Assembly (NCBI GenBank): GCA_021414305.1
Contig: JAIOOS010000006.1
Location: 434,001-498,000 of the forward strand
Reading direction: 5' to 3'
DNA length: 64,000 nucleotides
Source: Burkholderiales bacterium
Lineage (GTDB): Bacteria; Pseudomonadota; Gammaproteobacteria; Burkholderiales; Burkholderiaceae_C
This document shows, one piece after another, positions 9,265-18,396 of the stretch. The position numbers and the translations under genes were made by a program. Positions within the stretch are counted from its first letter, which is position 1; each line of letters opens with the position of its first letter. The notes below the pieces were generated by a model, which saw only the letters and a list, made by a program, of their open reading frames with translations, was not told the DNA's origin and searched no databases.

Positions 9265-12234
9265 ATGTTCGCTCGCACCAACCGCCGCACCGCGATCCTC
9301 ACCCTCATCGCCGGCCTGTCCGCGACCACCGGCGCCCTGGCGCAGCCGCGGCCGCAGCTCCTCGCCCCGCCGCCCGGCGGCTGGCGTCCGCCGGCGCTCG
9401 TCGTCGCCGGCGCCGAGCAGCCGGTGCGCCTGCAGTCGCTGAAGATCGACGTCGAGGTCGCCGCCGGCGTGGCCGAGACCCGGGTGCAGATGGAGTTCTT
9501 CAACCCGAACTCGCGCATCCTCGAAGGAAAGCTCCAGTTCCCGCTCGGCGCCGGCCAGGTGGTGAGCGGCTTCGCGCTCGACATCGACGGCCAGATGCGC
9601 GACGCGGTGCCGGTGGAGAAGGCTCGCGCCGAGCAGGTGTTCGAGGACATCACGCGGCGCCGCGTCGACCCCGGCCTCCTGCAGACGACGCTGGGCAACA
9701 ACTACGAGCTGCGCGTCTATCCGCTCAACCCCGGCCGCACGCGCACCGTCGTGCTGACGCTGGTCGAGGCAGCGCCGGCGCGGCTGCTCCTGCCCCTCGC
9801 CTACGCCGCCTCGGTGCCGCGGTTCGATCTCTCGCTGCGCTATGCCGGCGCGCAGCTGAAGCCCGAGATCGAGAGCGGCAATGCGCTCGGCCTGGCCTTC
9901 GAGCGCGACCCGCGCGGCGGCTTCAGCGCCCGCACCTCGCTCGCCGACGTGGCGCTGCCGCGCGAGAGCCTGCGCGTCCATGCGCCGGCCGCGGGCGGCA
10001 ATGCGGTCGAATTCACGACCGAGGAGCGCAATGGCGAGACCTTCTTCGCCCTCTCCCTGCCGGTGGCCGAGCGGAGCGCGCCGCGGCCGCTTCCGCGCAG
10101 CGTGCAGATCGTCTGGGACGCCTCGGGCTCGGGCGCGAGCCGGCAGTTCGATCGCGAGCTCGCCCTGCTCGACGCCTACTTCCGCCGCGCCGGCGAGAGC
10201 GAGGTGACGCTGGTGCGCGTGGCCGACGTCGCCTTCGCGCCGGAACGCTTCAGCGTGCGCCGCGGCGACTGGTCGGAGCTGCGCCGCGCCCTGCTGGCGA
10301 CGGTGTACGACGGCGCCAGCAACCTCGGCGCGGTGCGCCACGACGGCGTCTCGGCCGAAGCCCTCTGGTTCAGCGACGGCCTGGCCAACTACGGCGCGCC
10401 GTGGCGGCTGGCGTTCGCGGTGCCGGTGTTCGCGGTGAGCAGCAGCGCCAGCGGCGACCCGACGGCGCTGCGCGCGCTCGCCGAGGCGAGCGGCGGGCGC
10501 AGCATCGACCTGCAGGCGCTGACCCACGAGCAGGCGACGACGCTGCTGCTGGCGCGCGGCACCCAGCTCGTCGAGGCGAGCGCGCTCGGCGCGAAGGACA
10601 TCGTTTTCGAATCGCGCCACGCGGCGGCGGGGCGGATGGTCCTGGCCGGCGTGATGACGGCCCGCCAGGCCGAGCTGACGCTTCGCCTGCGCGGCAGCGA
10701 CGGCGCGGTGACGAACCGCGTCGTCCGCATCGATGCGCGGCAGAACGCGTCGCGCCTCGCCGGCGTGCAATGGGCGCGCCTCGCGCTCGCCTCGCTCGAA
10801 GGCGAGGCGCGCACGAACAAGGTCCGCATCCGCGAGCTCGGCAAGCGCTTCGGCCTGGCGACGCGCGAGACCTCGCTGCTGGTGCTCGAGCGCGTCGACG
10901 ACTACGTGCGCCACGAGATCGAGCCGCCGCCCGCCCTGCGCGAGGCCTACGAGCGGATGGCGGCGACGATGCAGAAGACCCGCACGCAGAGCGATGCAGC
11001 GCGGCTGGCGGAGGTGGTGCGGCGCTTCGAGGCCCGGCTCGCCTGGTGGAACCGCGACTTCCCGAAGGACGCGCCGCCGGCGCCGCTGGCGATCGCCAAG
11101 TCGTCCGCGCCGCGCGACGCCATCGGCACGATGCAGGACCCTCGCCGCGAACGCGCCGAAGCCGACGATTCGCGCAGCGACCGCGCCGCGCAGCGGCCGA
11201 TGCCCGCCGCGCCGGCGGCCGCACCGGCGCAGCTCGCCGGCCGCATGGCCGCGGCCAATTCGATGGAGGCGGCGAAAAAGGACGGCGGCAGCGCCGGCTC
11301 CGGCGGCACCAGCATCTCGATCGCGCTGCAGCCCGCGGCCAGCAACGCGGTCTGGCTGAAGCGGCTGGAAGCCGCCGAGCCCGGCGCGCGCCGCGCCGTC
11401 TACCTCGACGAGCGTAGCGCCAATGCGATGAACGTCGGCTTCTTCCTCGACGCCGCCGAGTTCTTCCTCGCCAAGGGCGACAAGGCGCTCGGCCTGCGCG
11501 TTCTCTCCAACCTCGCCGAGATGGACCTGCAGAACCGCCAGGTGCTGCGCCTGCTCGCCTACCGGCTGCAGCAGGCCGGCGAGGTGACGACGGCACTGCC
11601 GGTGTTCGAGCGCGTGCTCGAGCTGGCGCCGAACGAGCCGCAGTCGCACCGCGACCTCGGCCTGGCCCTGGCCGAGGCGGGCCAGGCGCAGCGCGCCGTC
11701 GACCGCCTGTACGAGGTGGTCACCGGCCGCTGGGACGGGCGCTTCCCTGACATCGACCTGATCGCCCTCGCCGAGCTGAACGGCGTCGTCGCCAAGGCGG
11801 GGCGCGACGGCAAGCCGGTCGATGTCGCCGCGATCGAGCCGCGCCTGCTGAAGAACCTGCCGCTCGACGTGCGGGTGGTGCTGGCCTGGGACGCCGACGC
11901 GACCGACGTCGACCTGCACGTGATCGACCCGAACGGCGAGGAGGTCTACTACGGTCACAACCTCTCGTACCAGGGCGGCACGATCAGCCGCGACGCGACC
12001 GGCGGCTACGGTCCGGAGGAGTTCTCGCTCAAGGTCGCCAAGCCGGGCAAGTACCGGGTCGAGGCCAACTTCTTCGGCCACCGCCAGCAGGTGCTCACTT
12101 CGAGTACCGGGCTCATGCTCTGGCTCTCGAGCGGCTTCGGCACTGCCGCGCAGCAGGACAAGCGGACGACGCTCCGGCTGAAGAGCCAGGGCGGTCAGCG
12201 GGTGCTGGTGGGCGAGTTCGAGGTCAAGCGCTGA
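9265..12234 (+). CDS. Secreted VIT/vWA domain protein with TPR and DUF2135-like C-terminus
   Basis: 989 residues from the ATG at 9265 (a GTG at 9259 is also in frame). There is a signal peptide (TAILTLIAGLSATTGALAQ). A VIT domain spans about residues 45-165 (EFFNPNSRILEGKLQFPLGA; EKARAEQVFEDI), followed by a vWA-like domain at about 270-430 with a MIDAS-like DASGSGAS. Next come a low-complexity Ala/Pro-rich linker (about 620-690), TPR-like helices (about 725-830) and a C-terminal beta-rich domain (VVLAWDADATDVDLHVIDPN) like DUF2135. Inter-alpha-trypsin-type proteins of this kind are periplasmic or secreted and bind protein partners; the actual role is unknown. It is monocistronic. Confidence 0.8.
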   Translation: MFARTNRRTAILTLIAGLSATTGALAQPRPQLLAPPPGGWRPPALVVAGAEQPVRLQSLKIDVEVAAGVAETRVQMEFFNPNSRILEGKLQFPLGAGQVVSGFALDIDGQMRDAVPVEKARAEQVFEDITRRRVDPGLLQTTLGNNYELRVYPLNPGRTRTVVLTLVEAAPARLLLPLAYAASVPRFDLSLRYAGAQLKPEIESGNALGLAFERDPRGGFSARTSLADVALPRESLRVHAPAAGGNAVEFTTEERNGETFFALSLPVAERSAPRPLPRSVQIVWDASGSGASRQFDRELALLDAYFRRAGESEVTLVRVADVAFAPERFSVRRGDWSELRRALLATVYDGASNLGAVRHDGVSAEALWFSDGLANYGAPWRLAFAVPVFAVSSSASGDPTALRALAEASGGRSIDLQALTHEQATTLLLARGTQLVEASALGAKDIVFESRHAAAGRMVLAGVMTARQAELTLRLRGSDGAVTNRVVRIDARQNASRLAGVQWARLALASLEGEARTNKVRIRELGKRFGLATRETSLLVLERVDDYVRHEIEPPPALREAYERMAATMQKTRTQSDAARLAEVVRRFEARLAWWNRDFPKDAPPAPLAIAKSSAPRDAIGTMQDPRRERAEADDSRSDRAAQRPMPAAPAAAPAQLAGRMAAANSMEAAKKDGGSAGSGGTSISIALQPAASNAVWLKRLEAAEPGARRAVYLDERSANAMNVGFFLDAAEFFLAKGDKALGLRVLSNLAEMDLQNRQVLRLLAYRLQQAGEVTTALPVFERVLELAPNEPQSHRDLGLALAEAGQAQRAVDRLYEVVTGRWDGRFPDIDLIALAELNGVVAKAGRDGKPVDVAAIEPRLLKNLPLDVRVVLAWDADATDVDLHVIDPNGEEVYYGHNLSYQGGTISRDATGGYGPEEFSLKVAKPGKYRVEANFFGHRQQVLTSSTGLMLWLSSGFGTAAQQDKRTTLRLKSQGGQRVLVGEFEVKR

Positions 12235-12289
12235 GCGACGGGTCGCGCCGCGTCCGGACGGGGCCGGGCGATCCGGCCGCGCGGCGCGG

Positions 12290-12649
12290 CTAGTGCGTCT
12301 CGGTCGCGGGTTTGGCGGCCGGAGCCGCAGGGGCGGGCGCAGGCGCGGTCTGCGCCTGCTGCGCCTGTGCCGCGAGCTGCGGCGCGACCGGCTCGATCTT
12401 GTTCTCGCGCATGTAGTCGTTCATGTCGCGCCAGCCGGCGAAGACCGAGGCCCGGTCGGCCTTCTTGTAGATCGTGTAGCAGTCCTCGATCGCCCGGCCC
12501 GCGTGGCGGCAGGCGCCGCCGATCGCCTTGCCGTCGGCTTCGCGCGCGGCGGCGATCTTCTCGACCGACTCGATCCCGAGCATGTCGCAGCCGCCCAGCA
12601 GGGCGGCAGCGACCAGGATCGTGGAGCGGAAGAAGGCGGTGGGGCGCAT
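12290..12649 (-). CDS. Small predicted lipoprotein, unknown function
   Basis: 119 residues. The N-terminus (FFRSTILVAAALLGGCDMLG) ends in a clear lipobox LLGGC, so it is a lipoprotein. The central part contains two further cysteines (GGACRHAGRAIEDCYTIYKK) and the tail is an Ala/Pro/Gln-rich linker. It appears to be a conserved small envelope protein without a known function. It lies 61 bases downstream of htpX on the same strand and could be cotranscribed with it. Convergent with the VIT-domain gene. Confidence 0.65.
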   Translation of the reverse strand: MRPTAFFRSTILVAAALLGGCDMLGIESVEKIAAAREADGKAIGGACRHAGRAIEDCYTIYKKADRASVFAGWRDMNDYMRENKIEPVAPQLAAQAQQAQTAPAPAPAAPAAKPATETH

Positions 12650-12710
12650 GGGCGGACGAAAGGGTTCGTCCGGGATATCGGCCCCACCGCCGCCGACTTG
12701 AGCCGGTTGC

Positions 12711-13577
12711 CTACGCCCGGCGCAAGGCCCCCGGCGTCGCCGCCATCGCCAGCAGCCGCTCGACCCGCTCCTCGGTCGACGGGTGGGTGGAAAACAGCGA
12801 CTTCAGGCCGCCGCCATGGAGCGGGTTGATGATCATCATCTGCGCCGTCGCCGGGTTGCGCTCGGCGGTCGGCAGCACCGTGCCGCGGGCATAGGCCTGG
12901 ATCTTCTGCAGCGCCGAGGCGAGCCCCTGCGGGTCGCCCGACAGCTCGGCGCCGCCGCGGTCGGCCTCGAACTCGCGCGCCCGGCTGATGGCCATCTGGA
13001 TCAGGCCCGCGGCGATCGGCGCAAGGAAGGCCACCGCCAGGCCGGCGAGCGGATTGGCCGGCCGGCCCTCGCTGTCGCGGCCGCCGAAGAACATGGCGAA
13101 GTTGGCGAGCATCGAGATCGCGCCCGCCATGGTGGCGCTGATCGTCGAGATCAGGATGTCGCGGTGGGCGACGTGCGCCAGCTCGTGCGCCATCACGCCG
13201 CGCAGCTCGCGATCGCTCAGCACGCGCATGATCCCGGTGGTCGCGGCGACCGCGGCGTGCTCGGGGTTGCGCCCGGTGGCGAAGGCGTTGGGCGCGGCCT
13301 CGTCGATGACGTAGACGCGCGGCATCGGCAGGCCGGCCTTCGTCGCCAGCTCGCGCACCATGGCGTAGAACTGCGGCGCCGAGGTCGCGTCGACCTCCTG
13401 AGCGTTGTACATCTTCAGCACCAGCTTGTCGGAGAACCAGTAGCTGAAGAAGTTGAGGCCGAGGGCGACCACGAGCGCGATCGCCATGCCCTGTTGGCCG
13501 CCGATGAACCCGCCCACGGCCATGAACAGGGCCGTGATCGCCGCCATCAGGACTGCCGTTTTCAGCAGGTTGAACAT
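12711..13577 (-). CDS. htpX: Zinc metalloprotease HtpX
   Basis: 288 residues, typical length. Two N-terminal transmembrane segments, then the M48 catalytic motif HExxH in [13 protein letters not shown] (about residue 130), two further hydrophobic segments, and the downstream glutamate ligand region [15 protein letters not shown]. HtpX is an inner-membrane heat-stress protease that degrades misfolded membrane proteins. All catalytic residues are intact. Confidence 0.95.
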   Translation of the reverse strand: MFNLLKTAVLMAAITALFMAVGGFIGGQQGMAIALVVALGLNFFSYWFSDKLVLKMYNAQEVDATSAPQFYAMVRELATKAGLPMPRVYVIDEAAPNAFATGRNPEHAAVAATTGIMRVLSDRELRGVMAHELAHVAHRDILISTISATMAGAISMLANFAMFFGGRDSEGRPANPLAGLAVAFLAPIAAGLIQMAISRAREFEADRGGAELSGDPQGLASALQKIQAYARGTVLPTAERNPATAQMMIINPLHGGGLKSLFSTHPSTEERVERLLAMAATPGALRRA

Positions 13578-13646
13578 TCGCTTTTGCCTTGGGGTGAAAC
13601 GCGCCCGATCGGCGCATGCCGATAGATGGGTGCGGCGAGCGGGAGT

Positions 13647-14636
13647 TCAAATGGCCGCGTCGCCGGGCGCGTCCGGCAGCTCGAAGCGCGCCCCGGCAGC
13701 GGGCGCGCGGCCGCGCAGGAACTCCGCCGCCGGCATGCGCCGGCCGCCCGGGCGTTGCAGCTCCACCAGATCGAGCCAGCCGTCGCCGCACGCGACCGTG
13801 ATCGCGCCGCCGCCGGCGGCCACGATCTCCCCGGGAACCGCGGGGCTGCCGGGCGACGCGGCGCGGACCCCGCCGCGCCAGCAGGTGATCGTCTCGCCCC
13901 CCACCGTGCCGCGTGCGCCGGGAAACGGGTCGAAGGCGCGCAGGCGTCGCTCGATCACGGCGGCGGGCTCGCGCCAGTCGATCGCCGCCTGGCTCTTGGC
14001 GATCTTGGCGGCGTAGGTGACGCCGAGCTCGGGTTGCGGTCGAGGCTGCAGCCGTCCGGCGGCGGCGTCCGCGAGGCCGCGCACCGCCAGCTCGCCGCCG
14101 ATGGCCGCCAGCCGCGCAAGCAGCGTCGCGCTGGTGTCGCTGGCGGAGATCGGCGTCGTCGCCACGAGCAGGATCGCGCCGGTGTCAAGGCCGGCGTCCA
14201 TCTGCATCAGGGTGACGCCGGTTTCGTTGTCGCCAGACTCGATCGCCCGCTGGATCGGCGCCGCGCCGCGCCAGCGCGGAAGCAGCGAGGCATGGATGTT
14301 GATGCAGCCGAGGCGCGGCAGCTCGAGCAGCCAGGTCGGCAGGATCAGCCCGTAGGCGGCGACGACGATCGCTTCGGGCGCGGCTGCGAGCAGCGCCGCG
14401 CGCGCCGCGGCGGCGTCGTCGGCGAAGCGGCCGTCGAGGCGCAGCCCGCGCGGCTGCGCAACCGCGAAGCCGTGAGCGAGGGCGTACGCCTTGACCGGCG
14501 CCGCTTCGGTCTTCATGCCCCGGCCAGCGGGACGGTCCGGCTGGCAGAGCACCAGCGCGATCTCGTGTCCGGCGGCATGGAGCCGCTCCAGCCCGACCCG
14601 CGCGAATTCCGGCGTGCCCGCGAACGCCAGGCGCAT
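13647..14636 (-). CDS. fmt: Methionyl-tRNA formyltransferase
   Basis: 329 residues from ATG 14636. It formylates initiator Met-tRNA using 10-formyl-tetrahydrofolate. The N-terminal Rossmann part begins [19 protein letters not shown]; the family signature [20 protein letters not shown] carries the catalytic Asn-His, and the conserved Asp follows in MDAGLDTG. The C-terminal OB-like domain is present. The same frame is open for 240 bases upstream of 14636, but that stretch is antisense-like sequence opposite def. Two bases separate it from the def stop, the usual def-fmt pairing. Confidence 0.95.
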   Translation of the reverse strand: MRLAFAGTPEFARVGLERLHAAGHEIALVLCQPDRPAGRGMKTEAAPVKAYALAHGFAVAQPRGLRLDGRFADDAAAARAALLAAAPEAIVVAAYGLILPTWLLELPRLGCINIHASLLPRWRGAAPIQRAIESGDNETGVTLMQMDAGLDTGAILLVATTPISASDTSATLLARLAAIGGELAVRGLADAAAGRLQPRPQPELGVTYAAKIAKSQAAIDWREPAAVIERRLRAFDPFPGARGTVGGETITCWRGGVRAASPGSPAVPGEIVAAGGGAITVACGDGWLDLVELQRPGGRRMPAAEFLRGRAPAAGARFELPDAPGDAAI

Positions 14637-14638
14637 CT

Positions 14639-15151
14639 CTAGGCGCGCGCTTCGTCGCGCGTCTTCTTCAGCATGCGGGTCTTGATGCGCGAGCGCTTGA
14701 GCGGGCTCAGGTAGTCGACGAACACCTTGCCGAGCAGGTGGTCCATCTCGTGCTGCACCGCCACCGAGAGCAGGCCCTCGGCCGCGAACTCGCGGCTTTC
14801 GCCGGAGCGGTCGCGCGCGCGGACCTTGACGCGGGCATGGCGCGGCACCTTGTCGTAGATCTCGGGCACCGACAGGCACCCTTCGTCGCCGAGCGTCATC
14901 TCCTCGCTGGTCTCGATCAGCTCGGGATTGATCAGGACCAGCGGCGCGTCGCGCGTCTCGGAGGTGTCGATGACGATGACGCGCTCGTGCACGTCGACCT
15001 GGGTCGCCGCCAGGCCGACGCCTTCGGCCTCGTACATGGTCTCCAGCATGTCGTCGACCAGGCGGCGGATGCGCTCGTCGACCTCAGCCACCGGCTTGGC
15101 GACGGTGTAGAGGCGCGGATCGGGGTAGCGGAGGATCGAAAGACGGGCCAT
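14639..15151 (-). CDS. def: Peptide deformylase
   Basis: 170 residues. It removes the N-formyl group from nascent proteins using a bound metal ion. The three family motifs are intact: GVGLAATQ (motif 1), DEGCLSVPE (motif 2, Cys ligand) and QHEMDHLLG (motif 3, HExxH). It precedes fmt in a two-gene unit and is divergent from the LysM protein gene, as in many betaproteobacteria. Confidence 0.97.
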   Translation of the reverse strand: MARLSILRYPDPRLYTVAKPVAEVDERIRRLVDDMLETMYEAEGVGLAATQVDVHERVIVIDTSETRDAPLVLINPELIETSEEMTLGDEGCLSVPEIYDKVPRHARVKVRARDRSGESREFAAEGLLSVAVQHEMDHLLGKVFVDYLSPLKRSRIKTRMLKKTRDEARA

Positions 15152-15428
15152 TTGTGACGATTCGATTCAGCGGCTGGCAACTGTGGACGCAGCGCAACGC
15201 AAAGGGGTGTGAAACGTCTCACGCCGACCTGCCTGCGGGGGCCACTTTCGTTGCGATATCAAGGCTTTATGGGCAGAATCTGCGGAACAGAGTGAGGATT
15301 TTCGCCGAACCGCCGTTAGCGCGGCGGGGCGCGGCGAAACAACCCCGGATTGCGCGCTGGCGCGAACGGACGGCCGAGCAACCGAGAACTCGCGGGGCAT
15401 GAGCCCGCGCGCAACGAGATCCGCCTTC

Positions 15429-16622
15429 ATGAGCCGTCGACAACTTCCTGCTTCGATTCTCGCTCCGGCCCGTGCCGCCGCAGCCCTTGCGCTCGGCCTG
15501 GCGGCCGCGGCAACGGCAGGAACGGCGGTCGCCGCCGAGCCCAATTTCCCGATCACCGCCGAGCAGCGGGCCACGGCCAAGCGCGCCGCCGAAACGGGCG
15601 TGCCGCTCAGCGAGATCAAGCCCGACGCGCCCGACGTCTACACGGTCAAGAACCGCGACACGCTCTGGGGCATCTCGAGCATGTACCTGAAGAGCCCGTG
15701 GCGCTGGCCCGAGCTCTGGGGCATGAACATGGACCAGGTGAGGAACCCGCACCTGATCTTTCCCGGCCAGGTCCTGTTCCTCGACAAGTCGAACGGCCGC
15801 GCCCGCCTGCGCATGGGCCAGCAGATCGGCGGCGGCGTCAGCGGCGACGGCAAGATGCAGCCGCACATCCGCGCCAAGGACATCGCCTTCTACGGCATCG
15901 CCTCGATCCCCTTCCACCTGATCGAGCCCTTCCTCAACGAAGCGGTGATCTTCGAGACCAACCAGCTCGCCAACGCGCCGCGCATCGTCGCCACCCAGGA
16001 GGGCAGGGTCATCCTGGCCCGCGGCGACACCGCCTACGTGCGCGGCGAGCTCGGCGCCGAGCGCGAGTACCGGATCTTCCGCGAGCCGCGGCCGCTGCGA
16101 GACCCGACGACGAAAGAGATCCTCGGCTACGAGGCCACCTACATCGGCGCTTCGGAATACACCGTCGAAGGCGGCACCCGCACCGGCCCCGACGGCAAGG
16201 CCGAGATCATTCCCGCGACCTTCACCGTGACCAGCATCCGCCAGGAAGCGGGCGTCGGCGACCGGCTCGCGCCGGTGCCGGTGCGCGAGTACACGAACTA
16301 CGCGCCGCACCCGCCCTCCGGGCCGATCAGCGGCCAGATCGTCTCGATCTACGGCGACGCCCTCACTGCCGGGCAGAACCAGATCGTCTCCCTGAACCGG
16401 GGCCTGAACGACGGCATCGAGCGCGGCCACGTGCTGGCGCTCTATCGCAACGGCAAGGTCGTGATCGACCCGACCGACGCCAGCCCGCGGACCAAGATCA
16501 AGCTCCCGGACGAGCGCCACGGCGTGCTGTTCGTGTTCCGCGTGTTCGAGCGCATGTCGTACGCGCTGATCCTCTCGGTCAAGGAGCCGGTTTCGCCCGG
16601 CGACCTGTTCTCCCAGCCCTGA
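15429..16622 (+). CDS. LysM domain protein, exported
   Basis: 397 residues from ATG 15429 (an ATG at 15399 is also in frame). The signal peptide is Ala-rich and ends near ATAGTAVAAEP. A LysM domain follows (DVYTVKNRDTLWGISSMYLK ... NPHLIFPGQVLFL, about residues 70-120). The remaining 270 residues are a conserved region of unknown fold seen in the LysM proteins encoded next to dprA in betaproteobacteria. It probably binds peptidoglycan in the periplasm. The 277-base gap upstream holds the divergent promoters with def; no clear operator was seen. Confidence 0.85.
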   Translation: MSRRQLPASILAPARAAAALALGLAAAATAGTAVAAEPNFPITAEQRATAKRAAETGVPLSEIKPDAPDVYTVKNRDTLWGISSMYLKSPWRWPELWGMNMDQVRNPHLIFPGQVLFLDKSNGRARLRMGQQIGGGVSGDGKMQPHIRAKDIAFYGIASIPFHLIEPFLNEAVIFETNQLANAPRIVATQEGRVILARGDTAYVRGELGAEREYRIFREPRPLRDPTTKEILGYEATYIGASEYTVEGGTRTGPDGKAEIIPATFTVTSIRQEAGVGDRLAPVPVREYTNYAPHPPSGPISGQIVSIYGDALTAGQNQIVSLNRGLNDGIERGHVLALYRNGKVVIDPTDASPRTKIKLPDERHGVLFVFRVFERMSYALILSVKEPVSPGDLFSQP

Positions 16623-16686
16623 GCCCGGCGGCCCCGCCGCGACCCGCGCGCCTCCGGCCCGAACCCGCGGCCCAGGGCAGCCTCCC

Positions 16687-17829
16687 GTGATCGACCCGGA
16701 CGAGCTCGCCGCCTGGCTGCGCCTCGTCGGCACCGTTGGCGTCGGACGCGACGCGGTGCGGCGCCTGCTTGCGGAGTTCGGCTCGCCCGAGGCCGTGCTC
16801 GGCGCCTCGCCTGCGGCGCGCAAGGCGCTGGTCGGCGCCGGCGCGGCGGCGGCGCTCGCCGACGAGCCGCTCGATTTCGCCGACCTCCTCGCGGCGACGC
16901 TCGCCTGGCTCGGGGCCGGGACCGGCATCGGCGTGAGCACTCGCGACGTCGTGGTCCTGGGCGACCCGCGCTATCCCGAAGCGCTGCTGCAGACCGCCGA
17001 CCCGCCGACCTTGCTCTACGTCGAAGGACGGGTCGAGCTGCTCGGCGCCGACTCGATCGCCATCGTCGGCAGCCGCAATCCGACCGCGCAAGGCCTGGAG
17101 AACGCGCGCGCCTTCGGCCGGCACCTGAGCCGCGCCGGGCTCGTCGTCGTCTCGGGGCTGGCGCTAGGCGTCGACGGCGCCGCGCACGAGGGCGCGCTGG
17201 AAGGCGCTGCGGCCGGCGGATCGAGGGGCGGCACGATCGCCGTCGTCGGCACCGGGCTCGATCGCGTCTATCCGGCGAGCCACCGGGCGCTCGCGCACCG
17301 CATTGCCGCCGAAGGCCTGATCGTCAGCGAGTTCCCGATCGGCACCAACTCGCGGGCAGAGAACTTCCCCATCCGCAACCGCATCATCGCCGGCCTCTCC
17401 CGTGGCACGCTGGTGGTCGAGGCCGCGCTGCGCTCGGGTTCGTTGATCACCGCCCGGCTCGCCCTGGAAGCCGGCCGCGAGGTGTTCGCGATTCCGGGCT
17501 CGATCCATTCGCCGCAGGCGCGCGGCTGCAATGCCTTGCTCAAGCAGGGTGCCAAGCTGGTCGACAGCGCCGACGACATCCTCGAGGAGTTCGCGGTCGC
17601 CCGGCCAGGCGCAGCTCGAGTGCCGGCTGCCGCCCAGCCCGCCGGAGAGGCCGGCCGGAAGGACCCGGTGCTCGCCGCCCTCGGCTTCGATCCGATCGGC
17701 CTCGACGCGCTCGTCGCCCGCACCGGCATGGGCGCGGCCGAGCTGGCAGCGCGACTGCTCGAGCTCGAGCTCTCGGGAAGGGTCGCCCGCCTGCCCGGGC
17801 AGGTGTTCCAGCGCGTCGAACGCGGCTGA
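16687..17829 (+). CDS. dprA: DNA-processing protein DprA
   Basis: 380 residues with a GTG start. It binds incoming single-stranded DNA and loads RecA during natural transformation. The central Rossmann-like domain has SIAIVGSRNPTAQG and VVSGLALGVDGAAHEGAL, then GTGLDRVYPASHRAL, FPIGTNSRAENFPIRNRII and LITARLALEAGREVFAIPG, all DprA hallmarks. A C-terminal winged-helix-like region (about 325-375) is present. It lies 64 bases after the LysM gene and 70 before smg. Confidence 0.95.
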   Translation: MIDPDELAAWLRLVGTVGVGRDAVRRLLAEFGSPEAVLGASPAARKALVGAGAAAALADEPLDFADLLAATLAWLGAGTGIGVSTRDVVVLGDPRYPEALLQTADPPTLLYVEGRVELLGADSIAIVGSRNPTAQGLENARAFGRHLSRAGLVVVSGLALGVDGAAHEGALEGAAAGGSRGGTIAVVGTGLDRVYPASHRALAHRIAAEGLIVSEFPIGTNSRAENFPIRNRIIAGLSRGTLVVEAALRSGSLITARLALEAGREVFAIPGSIHSPQARGCNALLKQGAKLVDSADDILEEFAVARPGAARVPAAAQPAGEAGRKDPVLAALGFDPIGLDALVARTGMGAAELAARLLELELSGRVARLPGQVFQRVERG

Positions 17830-17899
17830 CCACTCGCCACCGGGCCGCCGTTCGTCCGCGGCGCCGTGTCGGAAAGGAGCGCTCGGGTATAGTGGATTC

Positions 17900-18352
17900 A
17901 TGTTCGATGTGCTCGTGTATCTCTACGAGAACTACTGGCGCCCCGATGCGTGCCCCGAGCACGAGCAGCTGACGCGAAAGCTGAGTTCGGTCGGCTTCGA
18001 ATCGGAAGAAATCGAGGACGCCCTGACCTGGCTCGACGGCGTCGCCGCGGCCGCCGAGGCCCGGGTCGGCGAGCAGCAGGCCGACAGCGTGCGGATCTAC
18101 GTTCCCGCCGAGCAGGAACACCTGGGCGAGCAGTCCATCGGCTTCATCAGCTTCCTCGAATCGGCCGGCGTGCTGCCGCCGCAGATGCGCGAGATGGTGA
18201 TCGATCGCGCCAGCGCGATCCCGGGCGGGCCGCTCGATCTCGAGGACCTGAAGATCATCGTCCTGATGGTGTTCTGGAGCCTCGGCGAGGAGCCGGATGC
18301 GCTGATCCTCGACGAACTCTTCGTCGCCGAAGAGGACCGCCTGATTCACTAG
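17900..18352 (+). CDS. smg: Smg family protein (DUF494)
   Basis: 150 residues, typical length. It starts MFDVLVYLYENYWRP and contains the family region LTRKLSSVGFESEEIEDALT. Smg proteins are small, acidic and alpha-helical, of undefined function, and are regularly encoded next to dprA and topA. Here topA is absent and a convergent DUF1631 gene follows, with a shared hairpin terminator between them. Confidence 0.92.
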   Translation: MFDVLVYLYENYWRPDACPEHEQLTRKLSSVGFESEEIEDALTWLDGVAAAAEARVGEQQADSVRIYVPAEQEHLGEQSIGFISFLESAGVLPPQMREMVIDRASAIPGGPLDLEDLKIIVLMVFWSLGEEPDALILDELFVAEEDRLIH

Positions 18353-18355
18353 CCA

Positions 18356-18381
18356 GAAACCGGACGATGGCGTCCGGTTTC
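18356..18381. terminator. Bidirectional hairpin terminator between smg and DUF1631 gene
   Basis: Perfect 11-bp stem GAAACCGGACG/CGTCCGGTTTC with an ATGG loop. It sits four bases after the smg stop and about 15 bases before the end of the convergent DUF1631 gene, so it can serve both. Confidence 0.75.
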
Positions 18382-18396
18382 TCGACGCGAAGGCGC

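Noticed and set aside
9181-12081. A 966-codon minus-strand open frame opposite the VIT-domain gene
   Set aside because: Its composition (Arg, Gly, His, Ala, Val runs) is that of an antisense shadow, while the plus strand encodes signal peptide, VIT, vWA and TPR features.
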